NCBI GenBank assembly: GCA_011525805.1
Contig: WYBR01000114.1
Location: 21,718-85,717, forward strand
Reading direction: 5' to 3'
Length of the DNA stretch: 64,000 nt
Source of the DNA: Vicinamibacteraceae bacterium
Lineage (GTDB): Bacteria; Planctomycetota; Phycisphaerae; Phycisphaerales; UBA5793
Shown here: positions 10,010 through 19,221 of the stretch, piece by piece
How positions within the stretch are numbered: position 1 is the first letter of the stretch
Layout: every line of letters starts with the position of its first letter
Translations under genes and position numbers: made by a program
The notes under the pieces: model-generated
Seen by the model: only the letters and a program-made list of their open reading frames with translations
The model's database searches: none
What the model was told of the DNA's origin: nothing

Positions 10010-11695
10010 ATGACGAGCGAAAGCGCCAATCCCTCATCGACCCCCGCCGCGACGCGCAGCATGGACGACATCGTCGCGCTGTGCCGCCGCCGCGGCTTCA
10101 TCTGGCAGTCCTCCGAGATCTACGGCGGCATCAACGGCTTCTGGGACTACGGCCCGCTGGGCACCGAACTCAAGCGCAACCTGAAAGAGGCATGGTGGCA
10201 CGACATCGTCCGCTGCCCCGGCCGAGGGCCGGATGGCGAACTCATCGACATGGTCGGTGTGGATTGCACGATCATCATGAACCCGAAGGTGTGGGAGGCG
10301 AGCGGACACGTCGGCGGGTTCAACGATCCGATGGTGGATGACAAGGAGACGAAGCAGCGATTCCGCGCGGATCACTTGCAGGGCATGTTTGGTGCGATCG
10401 AGTCAGAGCACGCGCCCGCAGTGATGAAGTTCCGCAACAACCTCGTCGACACAACTGTGATCCCTCTGCGCACCTTTATTGCGTCGAATCCCAGCGAAGC
10501 AGTGTCAATTCTTGAGCACGACAAGCGCATGCAGAAAGATCTTGGCATTCGCAAGATCCGTTTCACTCCGGAGCACGTGGGAGAGCGGTTTCGCATTGCG
10601 CTCGCAGACATCGGCGACGGTGAGAGGTGTTATTACATCGATGTTATTGAATCTGGTCTTCTGGAGAAGGCGGCGGAGCGCGTTCCTTCACCATACACTG
10701 GAAAGCCCGGGTCGCTCACCAAGCCTCGTCAGTTCAATCTCATGTTCATCACTTTCGTCGGAGCGGTTCAGGACGAAGAAAGCAAAGCCTACCTCCGCCC
10801 CGAAACCGCGCAGGGCATCTTCTGCAACTTCTGGAACGTCGTTGACACCAGCCGCGTGAAAGTTCCCTTCGGAATCGCGCAGCAGGGCAAGGCCTTCCGC
10901 AACGAAGTCACGCCGCGCAACTTCACTTTTCGCAGCCGCGAGTTCGAGCAGATGGAAATCGAGTTCTTCATCCGCCCCGACCAGGCGAACGAGTGGTACA
11001 GGTTCTGGCGCGACAGCCGCTACGCGTGGTGGAAGTCGATCGGCCTCGCCGGCGACAACCTGCAACTCCGCGAGCACGAGAAGGAGGAACTCGCGCACTA
11101 CGCCAAGGAAGGGGCGGGCGTGTGCGACATCGAGTACCGCTTCCCGTTCACGGCGCCGGGCTTTGGCGAACTCGAAGGCGTCGCCCACCGCGCCGACTTC
11201 GACCTCAAGGCCCACGCGAACGCGTGCGGCAAGGGCGACAAACTGCGCTACTTTGACCAGGAGCGCAACGAGCGCTACTTCCCCCACGTCATCGAGCCCT
11301 CGGCCGGGGCCGACCGCGGCACGCTGGCGCTGCTGTGCGAGGCGTACACGCCCGACGGCGCGCGTCCGAGCGGGGTGTTCATGAAGTTCCACCCGCGCCT
11401 GGCGCCGATCAAGGCGGCGATCTTCCCGCTCGTCAACAAGGACGGCATGCCGGAGATCGCGGAGAAGTTGTACATGCTGTTGCGCGAGAAGTGGGCGGTG
11501 CAGATCGACGTCAAGCAGACCATCGGCAAGCGCTACGCCCGCATGGATGAGGCCGGCACGCCCTACTGCTTCACCATCGACTCGGATACGCTCCAGGACC
11601 AGACCGTCACGGTGCGCCACCGCGACACGCTGCAGCAGGAGCGCCTCGGGATCGACAAGGTGCAGGCGTTTCTGAGCGAGAAGATCGGGGGGTGA
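10010..11695 (+). CDS. glyS: Glycyl-tRNA synthetase, single-chain class II type
   Basis: The enzyme charges tRNA-Gly and is of the archaeal/eukaryotic-like alpha2 type. At 561 aa it is close to normal length. Motif 1 region GGINGFWDYGPLG lies near residue 45. RADHL marks the region where many homologs have a zinc knuckle, but the cysteines are absent here. LRPETAQGIF and FRNEVTPRNF are the motif 2 region, and the C-terminal anticodon-binding domain begins near APIKAAIFPLV. Bases 10381-10800 average about 55% GC by hand count (231 of 420), against about 65% in two later lines of the same gene (11161-11280), so that part may have a different history. The symbol is a common choice for this type. 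Confidence 0.92.
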   Translation: MTSESANPSSTPAATRSMDDIVALCRRRGFIWQSSEIYGGINGFWDYGPLGTELKRNLKEAWWHDIVRCPGRGPDGELIDMVGVDCTIIMNPKVWEASGHVGGFNDPMVDDKETKQRFRADHLQGMFGAIESEHAPAVMKFRNNLVDTTVIPLRTFIASNPSEAVSILEHDKRMQKDLGIRKIRFTPEHVGERFRIALADIGDGERCYYIDVIESGLLEKAAERVPSPYTGKPGSLTKPRQFNLMFITFVGAVQDEESKAYLRPETAQGIFCNFWNVVDTSRVKVPFGIAQQGKAFRNEVTPRNFTFRSREFEQMEIEFFIRPDQANEWYRFWRDSRYAWWKSIGLAGDNLQLREHEKEELAHYAKEGAGVCDIEYRFPFTAPGFGELEGVAHRADFDLKAHANACGKGDKLRYFDQERNERYFPHVIEPSAGADRGTLALLCEAYTPDGARPSGVFMKFHPRLAPIKAAIFPLVNKDGMPEIAEKLYMLLREKWAVQIDVKQTIGKRYARMDEAGTPYCFTIDSDTLQDQTVTVRHRDTLQQERLGIDKVQAFLSEKIGG

Positions 11696-11737
11696 GGCGG
11701 GCAGCGACGCCTGCGAACCGCACCGCAAACCTCGCGC

Positions 11738-14053
11738 TCAGTTCAACCGGAGCATCTTGCGGCCGATCCACTCGGTCGTGAGCAGCAGCACGACAAGGAT
11801 GAGGCACAAAGGTGTGTCCCACAGCGGCTCGACGAGATCCATCGGCGTGCGGATGGAGCGGTTGGGCAGGTCGCGCAGCGCCTCGAGCGGCGCGGCTTGG
11901 CCGCCCGCGGAGGGATCGATCACCTGGCCGCCCGTCTCCTCCGCCAGCGTCCGGAGCAACTCGTGATCCGCGTCGGGACGGCGCATCTCGTCCTCCGGCC
12001 GGGCCACTTCGATCCGCTGACCGAGGTCGAATCGCGCCAGCGCCGGATCGACGATTCGCACCTCGAGGATTCCGGCGCGGTCCGGCACGTACGCCGCCTC
12101 GTAGCGCGTCAGCGTGTCGTCCACGGCCGAGAGCGAGAGGGCCACGACTGAGCCGTCGGCGGGATCGACGAGTTCGACGGGAATCTCCGAGACGGCTCGC
12201 TGGGCGAGTTCGGCGTCGAGGAGGCGCAGTTCGATCACGATCGGCTGGCCGACCTCGGCCCTGCGGGGATTCACCGTCAGCGCCGCCGGCCGGCCCGAGA
12301 GCGTGAGGCGGTCGCGGCCGAGCATGCGGATGAGTTGGTTCCAGAACTGCTCTTGGAGGAGGTCGCCCAGCCCGAAGCGCCACCGCCACGTCTCGTCCGT
12401 GGCGACGAACACGCTCTGCCCCGCGCCGAAGCGCATGAAGGTCACGAGCGGGAGCGGCTCGCCGCCGTCGAATGGCTGGGCGGTTGTCGCCAGCACTTCG
12501 ACGGCCGGCTTGAGCGCCCGACGGTCGAGGCGCAGCGCCCATTGCAGATCGGCCCAGGGCTGGCTCGGATCGGTGAGCACCTCCCACGCGTCGCGGTCGC
12601 CGAGCATCAATTGCAGCACGCTCAGGCGGTGGGCCGTGTCGGTCGGCTGCATGCGCACCGGCTCGCCGACGAGCGGCAGGTTGAGATTGCCCCGCATGGG
12701 AAGCAGCGCCGAGAGCGGGCTGTCGGCGAACGCGCTCGGATTGGCGCGCGCGCCGGCGATGAACAGCAGGCCCGCCCCCCGCTCGGACACGTGCGCTCGG
12801 ATCATGTCCTGCTGCGCCGCGGAGAAAAAGTCCGCGTGGACGTCGCCGAGGACGATCACGTCATACGGCTCCCACTCCTCGGGCGAGTTTGGCAGCCGCG
12901 TGATCGGCGTGTTGCCCTCCTGCGCGAAGTCGCGGTCGGCCGAAAGGAGCATCACGCTCGAGTCGATCGTCCGTTCGCGGATGGTCATGTCCTTGATCCA
13001 GCGGTATTCCCATCGCGGCCGGGCCTCGACGTAGAGCACCTTGAGTGGTCGATCGACGAGGTCGATGTCGAACTCGCGCTCGTTGTTGCCTTCGATGAGG
13101 TCGAGGCCGGCGGACTCGATGACGACGCGCCACGTCGCCGGGCCGGCCAGGCGCGGGCGGGCGAGCAGCGTCACGCGGTCGCGTTCGTCGCCCGGGCCGA
13201 GCGTCTCGCTGTCGTAGACCTCGCCGGTGAGGGCGTCGACGAGTCTGACTTCGGCCGCGGCGCCATCGCGGCCGTCCCCGAGGCGGTCGATCGTCACATC
13301 GACGGGCACGATGTCGTGGGCGAAGGCGCGGGTGGGCGATTCCACGCGCCCGACGGCGAGATCGCGCACCGCCTCGCCCGAGCCCAGCGGGACGACGATG
13401 ATCGGCACGGCGTTGGCCTCGAGTTGCCGCAGCACGGCCCGCGTCGCCGGCTGGGGCGTCTGCCCGTCGGAAAAGAGCACGATCGAGTTGACCGGCCTTG
13501 CCGACAGGCGGCGCAGCGCCTGGTCGAGCGACGCGGCCAGCAGCGTCCGCCGACCCTGCGGCTCATCGAGCCTGGGCGGACCCGCGGGCCCGGACGGCTC
13601 CAGGTCGTAGGCTCCTTCATCGAAGCCCAGCCACAGCGTCTCGTGGTCGGCCGCGACGGCGTCGAGCACCCCCGACGAGGCGCTCAGCACGCGGCGCAGT
13701 TGCTCTTCCCGGCTGATGCGCCCGGGCAGGTCGCCGATTGACATTGATCTGGACCGGTCGAGAAGGTACACGACCCAGTCGCGCTCGATGAGTTCGCGCG
13801 GAACGACGATCGCCGGACCGGCGAGGAGCGCGACGAGCAGCAGGAGCAGAGCCGCGCGGGCGAGCGCCATGGCGCCGCGGCCGCGGCGATTGCCGATCAG
13901 CCCGCTGTAACTCCACACCGCGTACAGGCCCAGGAGCACGATCGCCAGCACCCACAGCCATCCCGGCAGCGGCCGCTCCCACCCCAGCGCCATGTTCTGC
14001 GCGTCGGGCGGGAGGCGGTCGAGGTTGAGCAGCCAGCGCCACAGGTCGTTCAT
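11738..14053 (-). CDS. VWA and GATase-like domain membrane protein
   Basis: This is the last gene of a minus-strand operon with BatA-like, DUF58 and MoxR genes. The protein of 771 aa has two N-terminal membrane helices (LWVLAIVLLGLYAVW, then LLLLLVALLAGPAIV). A von Willebrand A domain follows, with intact MIDAS motif DRSRS near residue 98 and VLFSDG near 185. Ig-like segments and a class I glutamine amidotransferase-like fold (KVLYVEARPRWEYRW, VIVLGDVHADF) come next, then a C-terminal helix (LCLILVVLLLTTEWIG). No catalytic triad was assigned to the GATase-like part. The start at 14053 overlaps the upstream stop by ATGA, so translation is probably coupled. Likely role: MoxR-linked envelope protein assembly or stress response; inferred. 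Confidence 0.85.
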   Translation of the reverse strand: MNDLWRWLLNLDRLPPDAQNMALGWERPLPGWLWVLAIVLLGLYAVWSYSGLIGNRRGRGAMALARAALLLLLVALLAGPAIVVPRELIERDWVVYLLDRSRSMSIGDLPGRISREEQLRRVLSASSGVLDAVAADHETLWLGFDEGAYDLEPSGPAGPPRLDEPQGRRTLLAASLDQALRRLSARPVNSIVLFSDGQTPQPATRAVLRQLEANAVPIIVVPLGSGEAVRDLAVGRVESPTRAFAHDIVPVDVTIDRLGDGRDGAAAEVRLVDALTGEVYDSETLGPGDERDRVTLLARPRLAGPATWRVVIESAGLDLIEGNNEREFDIDLVDRPLKVLYVEARPRWEYRWIKDMTIRERTIDSSVMLLSADRDFAQEGNTPITRLPNSPEEWEPYDVIVLGDVHADFFSAAQQDMIRAHVSERGAGLLFIAGARANPSAFADSPLSALLPMRGNLNLPLVGEPVRMQPTDTAHRLSVLQLMLGDRDAWEVLTDPSQPWADLQWALRLDRRALKPAVEVLATTAQPFDGGEPLPLVTFMRFGAGQSVFVATDETWRWRFGLGDLLQEQFWNQLIRMLGRDRLTLSGRPAALTVNPRRAEVGQPIVIELRLLDAELAQRAVSEIPVELVDPADGSVVALSLSAVDDTLTRYEAAYVPDRAGILEVRIVDPALARFDLGQRIEVARPEDEMRRPDADHELLRTLAEETGGQVIDPSAGGQAAPLEALRDLPNRSIRTPMDLVEPLWDTPLCLILVVLLLTTEWIGRKMLRLN

Positions 14054-16272
14054 GTTGCGCGGCCTCCGGCTGCGATCGTCGAGGTCAGCGCCAGACGGTC
14101 GGCGTCGAGTCCGCCGCCTTCGAGTTCGCGCCGCAGGCCATGGCTGAACCGGCGAGCCAGGATCGTTTCGAGCAGCGTCAGCGCCAGCACCGCCAGCAGC
14201 AGCGCGAGGCTGACTTCGCCCCACGTCGTCTGTTCGGCCAGGGCCGTCGCGCTCTCGTCGAGCCAGCGCCAGGCGCCGCTCGTCGCCAGCCAGTCGCGCA
14301 CCTGCGCGGCCCCGAGCGCCTCAGTGCGGGCGGCGTCGGGCTCAACGTTGACGCCGAGCCGGCCAAGCGCCGCGCCTCGCTCATCGAGCACGTCGTAGAC
14401 GCCGGCCTCGGCGATCGGCCGGTCGAGGCGCGCCGCGCCGTCGCGATCGAGGATGGTGATCGCCTCGCCGCCCGGTGCGCGAAGCGTCGCCGCGCCGAAC
14501 GGAAGCGCCGCCGCCAGCGCCTCTCCGGGAGCGAGCGACCGCTGCTGATAGGCGTGGCCGATCCCCTGCCGCACCACCTCGTGAACCAGCGCCACCATGA
14601 AGGGCTTGGCGGGCAGGCTCGTCCACTCGAGGTGAACGGCGCTGGCGAGGTAGACGACCGATCCTCTCCGCGTCCCGCCGCCCGGGCTCCAGACCATCCA
14701 CGGCGAGCCGTCCGAGAGCCGCAGCACGACCTGGCTCGGTTCCACTCCCTCCGCGACGGGGAGCACGCGCGCCACGCGCACAGGCTTGATGAGTTCCCCG
14801 AGTTCGCTTCCGAGCAGCGCGAGCAGTTCGCTCGTCGGCTGGTCGTCGGCGAGGGCAACGTCGGTTTCACCTTCGCCCGCGGCGACCGCTTCCCGCGCCC
14901 AGCGCCAGTCGAGTCCGAGGCGCGACGCGGCCAGGTCCGTCCACGTCGCGACCTGGTCCCGCTCTGACGGCGCGATCCAGAGCAGGCCGCCCGCATCGAG
15001 GAACTCGCCGAGAACGCCCCAGCCTTCGTCCGTCACCAGATCGGGTCGCGTGAGGATGGCGGCCTGGAGGCGCCGCATCGCGGCGCGATCGATCGACGCC
15101 GGATCGAGGTCCATCAGGCTGATCTGCGATCCCGTTCCCGGGTCAAGCGCCCGCCGGAACCACGACCCGCTGGGGTAGGATGCGAGATCGCCCGGTCGGC
15201 CGAACTCGCGCCGATCGAGCACGGCGACGCGCAGGGCCTCGCGCACCTCGAGGACGTTGAATCGCGCGTTGTCGGCCGCGAGGGCGTCGCGGTCGATCGA
15301 GGCGGTTACGACGACTTCGCCCGCCTCGACGCCGCGCAGATCGAGCCGCAGGTCCACGGTCGCTTCGCTCTGGCCCCGGCTCCAGCGCACGGTCGCGGGC
15401 GGGGGCGCCGCGAGAGGCTCGGCGCTGAGGCGCACGACCGTAACCGCCTCGTCGCTCGTCTCCCCGACGCGGCGCAGGCGGACGGTGAACTGCCCGCTCA
15501 GGTCCGTCGCGCCGGCGAGCGCGACGCGGCGCATCGAGTCGATCGACGTCACCTGCACGTTGCGCACCGACTCGGCCGCGGGCGTGGAGGCGATGAGCGT
15601 GACCGGCCGCCCCTCGATCGCCAATCGCGCGCTCAGCGGCCTCGTCAAGTCCGCCGAACCGCTCAGAAAGTCGCTCAGCAGGTAGACGAACGCGGGACTC
15701 GGGTCATCCTGGCGCAGCGTGATGGACTCGCGCACGCGGTTGAGGGCGGCGTCAAGGTCGGCCGGCGCATGCACCGCCGCCATCTCCCCGAGGCGCGCCA
15801 GCACCGCGGCGTGATCGACTGCCGGCGGATCGACGAGCGCTTCGATCGGCCGCGCCGCCGAGACGAGCGCGACGCGATCCGACGCGGTCAGGGTGTTGAT
15901 GATGGCCGTGGCGCTCTGGCGGTGGCGCTGCAGCGCCGTGGTGCCCGCCGCGTCGGTGACCGTTGATGCCACGCCGTTGTCGATGATGAGGTAGACGACG
16001 CGGCTGCCCGGCCCGATGGGCAGGGCCGAATCGCTCAGCAGCGGCCGCGCCAGCGCCAGGCCGAGAAGCGCCAGAATCAGGCAGCGCACCGCCAGCAGCA
16101 GCCACTGCTCGAGTCGCATGCGGTGGCGCGAGCGCCGGTAGGCCTCGAGCAGAAAGCGCATCGCGCCCCACTCGATCGGCCGGCGGCGCTGGCGGAACAG
16201 CAGGTGAATGATGATCGGGATCGCCACCGCGGCGAGTCCGGCGATCGCAAGGCCGGCGTGAACGAAGTTCAT
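14050..16272 (-). CDS. BatA-like VWA membrane protein
   Basis: The protein of 740 aa starts with a typical aerotolerance BatA N-terminus: a helix (AIAGLAAVAIPIIIHLLF), then the FRQRRRPIEWGAMRFLLEA stretch and a second helix (LLLAVRCLILALLGLALA). A VWA-like domain follows, but its first motif reads IDNGVAS rather than DxSxS, so metal binding is doubtful. The middle resembles the GATase-like domains of this family, and a C-terminal helix (LALLLAVLALTLLETILA) closes the protein. It overlaps both neighbours by 4 nt (ATGA), so all three minus-strand genes are probably cotranslated. It most likely acts in the membrane with DUF58 and MoxR partners. Confidence 0.85.
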   Translation of the reverse strand: MNFVHAGLAIAGLAAVAIPIIIHLLFRQRRRPIEWGAMRFLLEAYRRSRHRMRLEQWLLLAVRCLILALLGLALARPLLSDSALPIGPGSRVVYLIIDNGVASTVTDAAGTTALQRHRQSATAIINTLTASDRVALVSAARPIEALVDPPAVDHAAVLARLGEMAAVHAPADLDAALNRVRESITLRQDDPSPAFVYLLSDFLSGSADLTRPLSARLAIEGRPVTLIASTPAAESVRNVQVTSIDSMRRVALAGATDLSGQFTVRLRRVGETSDEAVTVVRLSAEPLAAPPPATVRWSRGQSEATVDLRLDLRGVEAGEVVVTASIDRDALAADNARFNVLEVREALRVAVLDRREFGRPGDLASYPSGSWFRRALDPGTGSQISLMDLDPASIDRAAMRRLQAAILTRPDLVTDEGWGVLGEFLDAGGLLWIAPSERDQVATWTDLAASRLGLDWRWAREAVAAGEGETDVALADDQPTSELLALLGSELGELIKPVRVARVLPVAEGVEPSQVVLRLSDGSPWMVWSPGGGTRRGSVVYLASAVHLEWTSLPAKPFMVALVHEVVRQGIGHAYQQRSLAPGEALAAALPFGAATLRAPGGEAITILDRDGAARLDRPIAEAGVYDVLDERGAALGRLGVNVEPDAARTEALGAAQVRDWLATSGAWRWLDESATALAEQTTWGEVSLALLLAVLALTLLETILARRFSHGLRRELEGGGLDADRLALTSTIAAGGRAT

Positions 16273-17222
16273 CCGCGCCTCCTCTGCCCCTGCGCCATCC
16301 GCCTTGCGAGGAAGTGGCTGAGCACCGGGCCGAGCGAATCGTGCGAGTCGATGCGCTGGTAGTCGAAGTGAAAGCCGCGGGCCGTCTTTTCGAGCGTGCG
16401 GCAGTGCTCACCGAGGATATCGAGATAGGCCTGCCGCAACGAGCGCGGGTCGAGGTTGAGCCGGCCCTCCTCCTCCATGCCCTCGAAGGGCGCGGGGGTG
16501 CGGAAGTCGAAGCGCATCTCCTGCCGGTCGAGCACCTGGAAGAGAATGAGGTCGTGGCCGCGGTGGCGCACCCGGGCCATGGCGCTGCGGATCTGCTCGG
16601 GGTCGTCGAAGAAGTCGCTGATGATGACGAAGAGGACGCGATTGGTCACCTTGCCCAGCGCCTGGTCGACGCAGCGGGCGATGTTCGTCGGCGCCTCGAC
16701 GGGATGGGTGTTGAGGGCGGAGATGATCTGCCGCCAGTGCCCGCCGGCGCTGCTGCGGTTGACGAGCGCCCGCACGGCGTCGGCGTAGACGATCATGCCG
16801 ACGCGGTCCTGCTGCTGGAGGGCGAGAAACGCCATCGCGGCGCCGAGGGCGGTGGCGTGATCGAACTTGCGCCAGATGCGCTTGGTGGCGTCCTCACCCG
16901 TCGCGTTGAGCGTGCCGAAGCGCATCGAGCCCGAGGAATCGACGAGGAGGACCACGTCGAGGTTCGTCTCCTGCTCATACTGCTTGAGGTAGAGTTTGTC
17001 GCTGCGGCCGAAGACTTTCCAGTCGAGGTGCCGAATGTCATCGCCCTGGACGTACTGGCGGTGCTGGGCGAACTCGACGGAGAAGCCGTAGTACGGGCTG
17101 GCGTGCATGCCCGAGCGAATGCCCTCGACGATCATGCGGGCGCGCAACTCAAACGCGCCGAGGCGCGCCAGCGTCGCGGGGGCGAGATAGTCGTCGGTCT
17201 GGAGAGGGGTGGCGGGCGGCAT
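16269..17222 (-). CDS. DUF58 domain protein
   Basis: The DUF58 family partners MoxR ATPases and carries a VWA-like core. The 317-aa protein has the family stretch GFSVEFAQHRQYVQGDDIRH followed by LDWKVFGRSDKLYLKQYE, then VVLLVDSSGSM with the MIDAS motif DSSGS intact. The frame is open to 17306, but the extra 28 residues run into a divergent promoter region, and the ATG at 17222 begins a sequence (MPPATPLQTDDYLAP) that fits homologs. It is separated from the moxR gene by 642 nt that hold two small opposite-strand genes, an unusual break in this operon. Confidence 0.88.
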   Translation of the reverse strand: MPPATPLQTDDYLAPATLARLGAFELRARMIVEGIRSGMHASPYYGFSVEFAQHRQYVQGDDIRHLDWKVFGRSDKLYLKQYEQETNLDVVLLVDSSGSMRFGTLNATGEDATKRIWRKFDHATALGAAMAFLALQQQDRVGMIVYADAVRALVNRSSAGGHWRQIISALNTHPVEAPTNIARCVDQALGKVTNRVLFVIISDFFDDPEQIRSAMARVRHRGHDLILFQVLDRQEMRFDFRTPAPFEGMEEEGRLNLDPRSLRQAYLDILGEHCRTLEKTARGFHFDYQRIDSHDSLGPVLSHFLARRMAQGQRRRG

Positions 17223-17310
17223 GAGTTTCTCAACCGAGGTGATGATGAACTTGGCGGATCTTTTGTCCTTTGGTAGGATAGGTTGAAGCAGACGAATTCG
17301 AGACACGACC

Positions 17311-17595
17311 GTGGGCCAACTCTTCGACCGAATTCGGGCAGCCGTGGAAGCGGATCGCTACGCGGTTGCTCTTCATGCGGCGCAGCGACTGCGCGAGCGC
17401 CGAGTTCCGCAATGGCAGGCCGTGAGCGGGCTTCGTGACGCGACGCTTCTGGCGGAGCGGCCGCGCGCGCGACCGAATCCCTGTGTCGAAGTCGAGCAGA
17501 TGCTTGCGGACGGCACGCCGGTTAAAGCCGTCTGGGCGTGGCTTCCCTATGATCAGGCAGCCAAACTGGTGACGCTGCATTATCTGAACAGGTGA
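17311..17595 (+). CDS. DUF4258-like small protein, possible RelE/ParE-like toxin
   Basis: The protein of 94 aa starts at GTG. The segment ALHAAQRLRERRVPQWQAV resembles the DUF4258 pattern (H-x3-R-x3-R), and the C-terminal KLVTLHYL fits the closing strand of that family. DUF4258 proteins are distant relatives of RelE/BrnT-like toxins, but no activity can be shown here. It lies opposite in strand to the surrounding moxR-DUF58 operon and is followed 3 nt later by a second small gene. The locus looks lower in GC than the flanks, as expected for a transferred cassette. It could also be a housekeeping protein of unknown role. Confidence 0.6.
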   Translation: MGQLFDRIRAAVEADRYAVALHAAQRLRERRVPQWQAVSGLRDATLLAERPRARPNPCVEVEQMLADGTPVKAVWAWLPYDQAAKLVTLHYLNR

Positions 17596-17598
17596 ACG

Positions 17599-17832
17599 AT
17601 GAGGCTCAAAGGCGAACGCGCCAAGCAGACGATGTGGTTTGAGAGCGGCTCCCATGCTGTTCGCGTCGTGGTCGAGGCTGTGTACCCGCGCGACGACCCG
17701 TCTGAACCGTGTTTCGAGCCTGATGTTGTGAAGTTTCTGAGCGAAGTTCAAGAACGCGCCAACGCCGGCGACATCGAGTGGCTCAAGACCGTCGGCGATG
17801 TGTACGTCCTCGCGCACGCGAAGTCGGCGTAG
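17599..17832 (+). CDS. Small hypothetical partner protein
   Basis: I do not recognise this 77-aa protein. It is acidic in its second half (CFEPDVVKFLSEVQERAN) and begins with a basic stretch and two short beta-like segments (MWFESGSHAVRVVVEAVY). It starts 3 nt after the DUF4258-like gene, so the two are almost certainly cotranscribed and may act together. The arrangement resembles a toxin followed by an antitoxin, but no DNA-binding motif is visible. Confidence 0.55.
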   Translation: MRLKGERAKQTMWFESGSHAVRVVVEAVYPRDDPSEPCFEPDVVKFLSEVQERANAGDIEWLKTVGDVYVLAHAKSA

Positions 17833-17864
17833 ATGACGTCCATTCATCAACGTCACCGTCCATC

Positions 17865-18953
17865 TCACTTCAACACCGCATCCATCTTCCGCATCGTCGC
17901 CGCGTCGGTGCCTTCCACCGGGATCGTCTCCAGCAGGCTCTCGATGATGTGGTCCGTCGTGACGCCGTCGGCTTCGGCGTTGAAGTTGGTGATGATGCGG
18001 TGCCGCATGACGGGGCGGGCGACGGCGCGGATGTGCTCGGGCATCACGTGCGTGCCCCCCGCGAGGATCGCCTTCGCCTTGGCCGCGAGGACGAGGTACT
18101 GGCTGGCGCGCGGCCCGGCGCCCCACGAGAGATAGTCCGTCACGATCCTGGGTTTCACCGCCTCCGGGTCGCGCACCCGCGTGGCGCGGACGAGATTGAG
18201 CGCGTAACGCAGCACGTGATCGGCCACGGGGACCTGCCGCACGAGGTCCTGCACCGTCGCCACGTCCTCGCCGCTCAGGACGGCGGTGATCGTCGCCGCG
18301 TGCGTCGCCGTCGTGCGCCGGATCACCTCCAGTTCCTGCTCGGGCTTCGGGTAGCCGATGCGGATCATGAACATGAAGCGGTCGAGTTGGGCTTCGGGCA
18401 GGGGGTAGGTTCCCTCCTGCTCGATGGGGTTCTGGGTGGCGAGGACGAAGAAGGGCTTGGGCAGCGGGTGGCCGTGCCCCCCCACCGTCACCTGCCCCTC
18501 CTGCATCGCTTCGAGCAGCGCCGCCTGCGTCTTGGGCGGCGTGCGGTTGATCTCATCGGCCAGAATCACGTTGGCGAAGACCGGGCCGCGCACGAAGCGC
18601 AGGCTCCGCTGACCCGTCGCCTTGTCTTCGTCGATCACTTCCGTGCCCGTGATGTCCGCGGGCATGAGATCGGGCGTGAACTGCACGCGGCTGAAGCGCA
18701 GGTTGAGCGTCCGCGCGATCGTCGAGATGAGCAGCGTCTTGGCCAGGCCCGGCACGCCTTCGAGGATCGCGTGGCCGTGGCAGAAGAGGGTAATGAGCAT
18801 CTGCTCGACGACCTCATCCTGCCCGACGATGACTTTGGCAATCTCGCTGCGCAGCCGCTCGTAGGCCTCGCGCGTCTGGCGGATGGCGCTCTCGGGGTCG
18901 GTGGCGACGGTGGCGATGGCGCGGGGGGTGATCGGCGATCCGGAGTCCGACAT
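17865..18953 (-). CDS. MoxR-family AAA+ ATPase
   Basis: MoxR ATPases act as chaperones or activators for the VWA proteins encoded beside them. The 362-aa protein has Walker A GVPGLAKT near residue 67, Walker B ILADEINR near 129, sensor 1 in LATQNPIEQEGTYPLPEAQ, and the arginine-finger-bearing stretch QLDRFMF. A helical lid domain fills the C-terminus. It is upstream of the DUF58, BatA-like and VWA/GATase genes on the same strand but separated from them by the opposite-strand pair at 17311-17832. It ends 32 nt from the convergent small gene. Length and motifs are normal for the family. Confidence 0.92.
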   Translation of the reverse strand: MSDSGSPITPRAIATVATDPESAIRQTREAYERLRSEIAKVIVGQDEVVEQMLITLFCHGHAILEGVPGLAKTLLISTIARTLNLRFSRVQFTPDLMPADITGTEVIDEDKATGQRSLRFVRGPVFANVILADEINRTPPKTQAALLEAMQEGQVTVGGHGHPLPKPFFVLATQNPIEQEGTYPLPEAQLDRFMFMIRIGYPKPEQELEVIRRTTATHAATITAVLSGEDVATVQDLVRQVPVADHVLRYALNLVRATRVRDPEAVKPRIVTDYLSWGAGPRASQYLVLAAKAKAILAGGTHVMPEHIRAVARPVMRHRIITNFNAEADGVTTDHIIESLLETIPVEGTDAATMRKMDAVLK

Positions 18954-19133
18954 GCTGCATCCATCCTCTCGAAGGCGCTTCGGGGCGATGCACGGCTCGC
19001 CCCCGGGCCGCCCCGGCCCGGCAGGCGATACCGCCCGCGCAAGGAAGATCGGCCCGGCGCCCGCACCAGGTCGAGTATAGTCGCCGCCTGGTCAAACCGT
19101 TGCACGCTGCGATCGAGGCCTGGCGCAACGACA

Positions 19134-19163
19134 GCCTCCGACGGATGCCTGTCCGTCGGAGGC
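19134..19163. terminator. Perfect 12-bp hairpin, terminator-like
   Basis: GCCTCCGACGGA at 19134-19145 pairs perfectly with TCCGTCGGAGGC at 19152-19163 across a 6-nt loop. It lies downstream of the secreted protein gene at 19222-19839 on the minus strand, but no T-run follows in that direction. On the plus strand GTGTTTT follows after a few bases. Function as a terminator is therefore only plausible. Confidence 0.5.
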
Positions 19164-19176
19164 CGGGAGGTGTTTT

Positions 19177-19200
19177 CGGCTCCCTCGCCGGTCCGCGGCG
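19177..19200 (-). repeat. GAGCC-type repeat, partial copy
   Basis: The reverse strand reads CGCCGCGGACCGGCGAGGGA then GCCG, similar to the repeat at 15-51. It is short and diverged, so membership in the family is tentative. Confidence 0.35.
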
Positions 19201-19221
19201 AAGGGCTGCTCGTTCGAGGCG

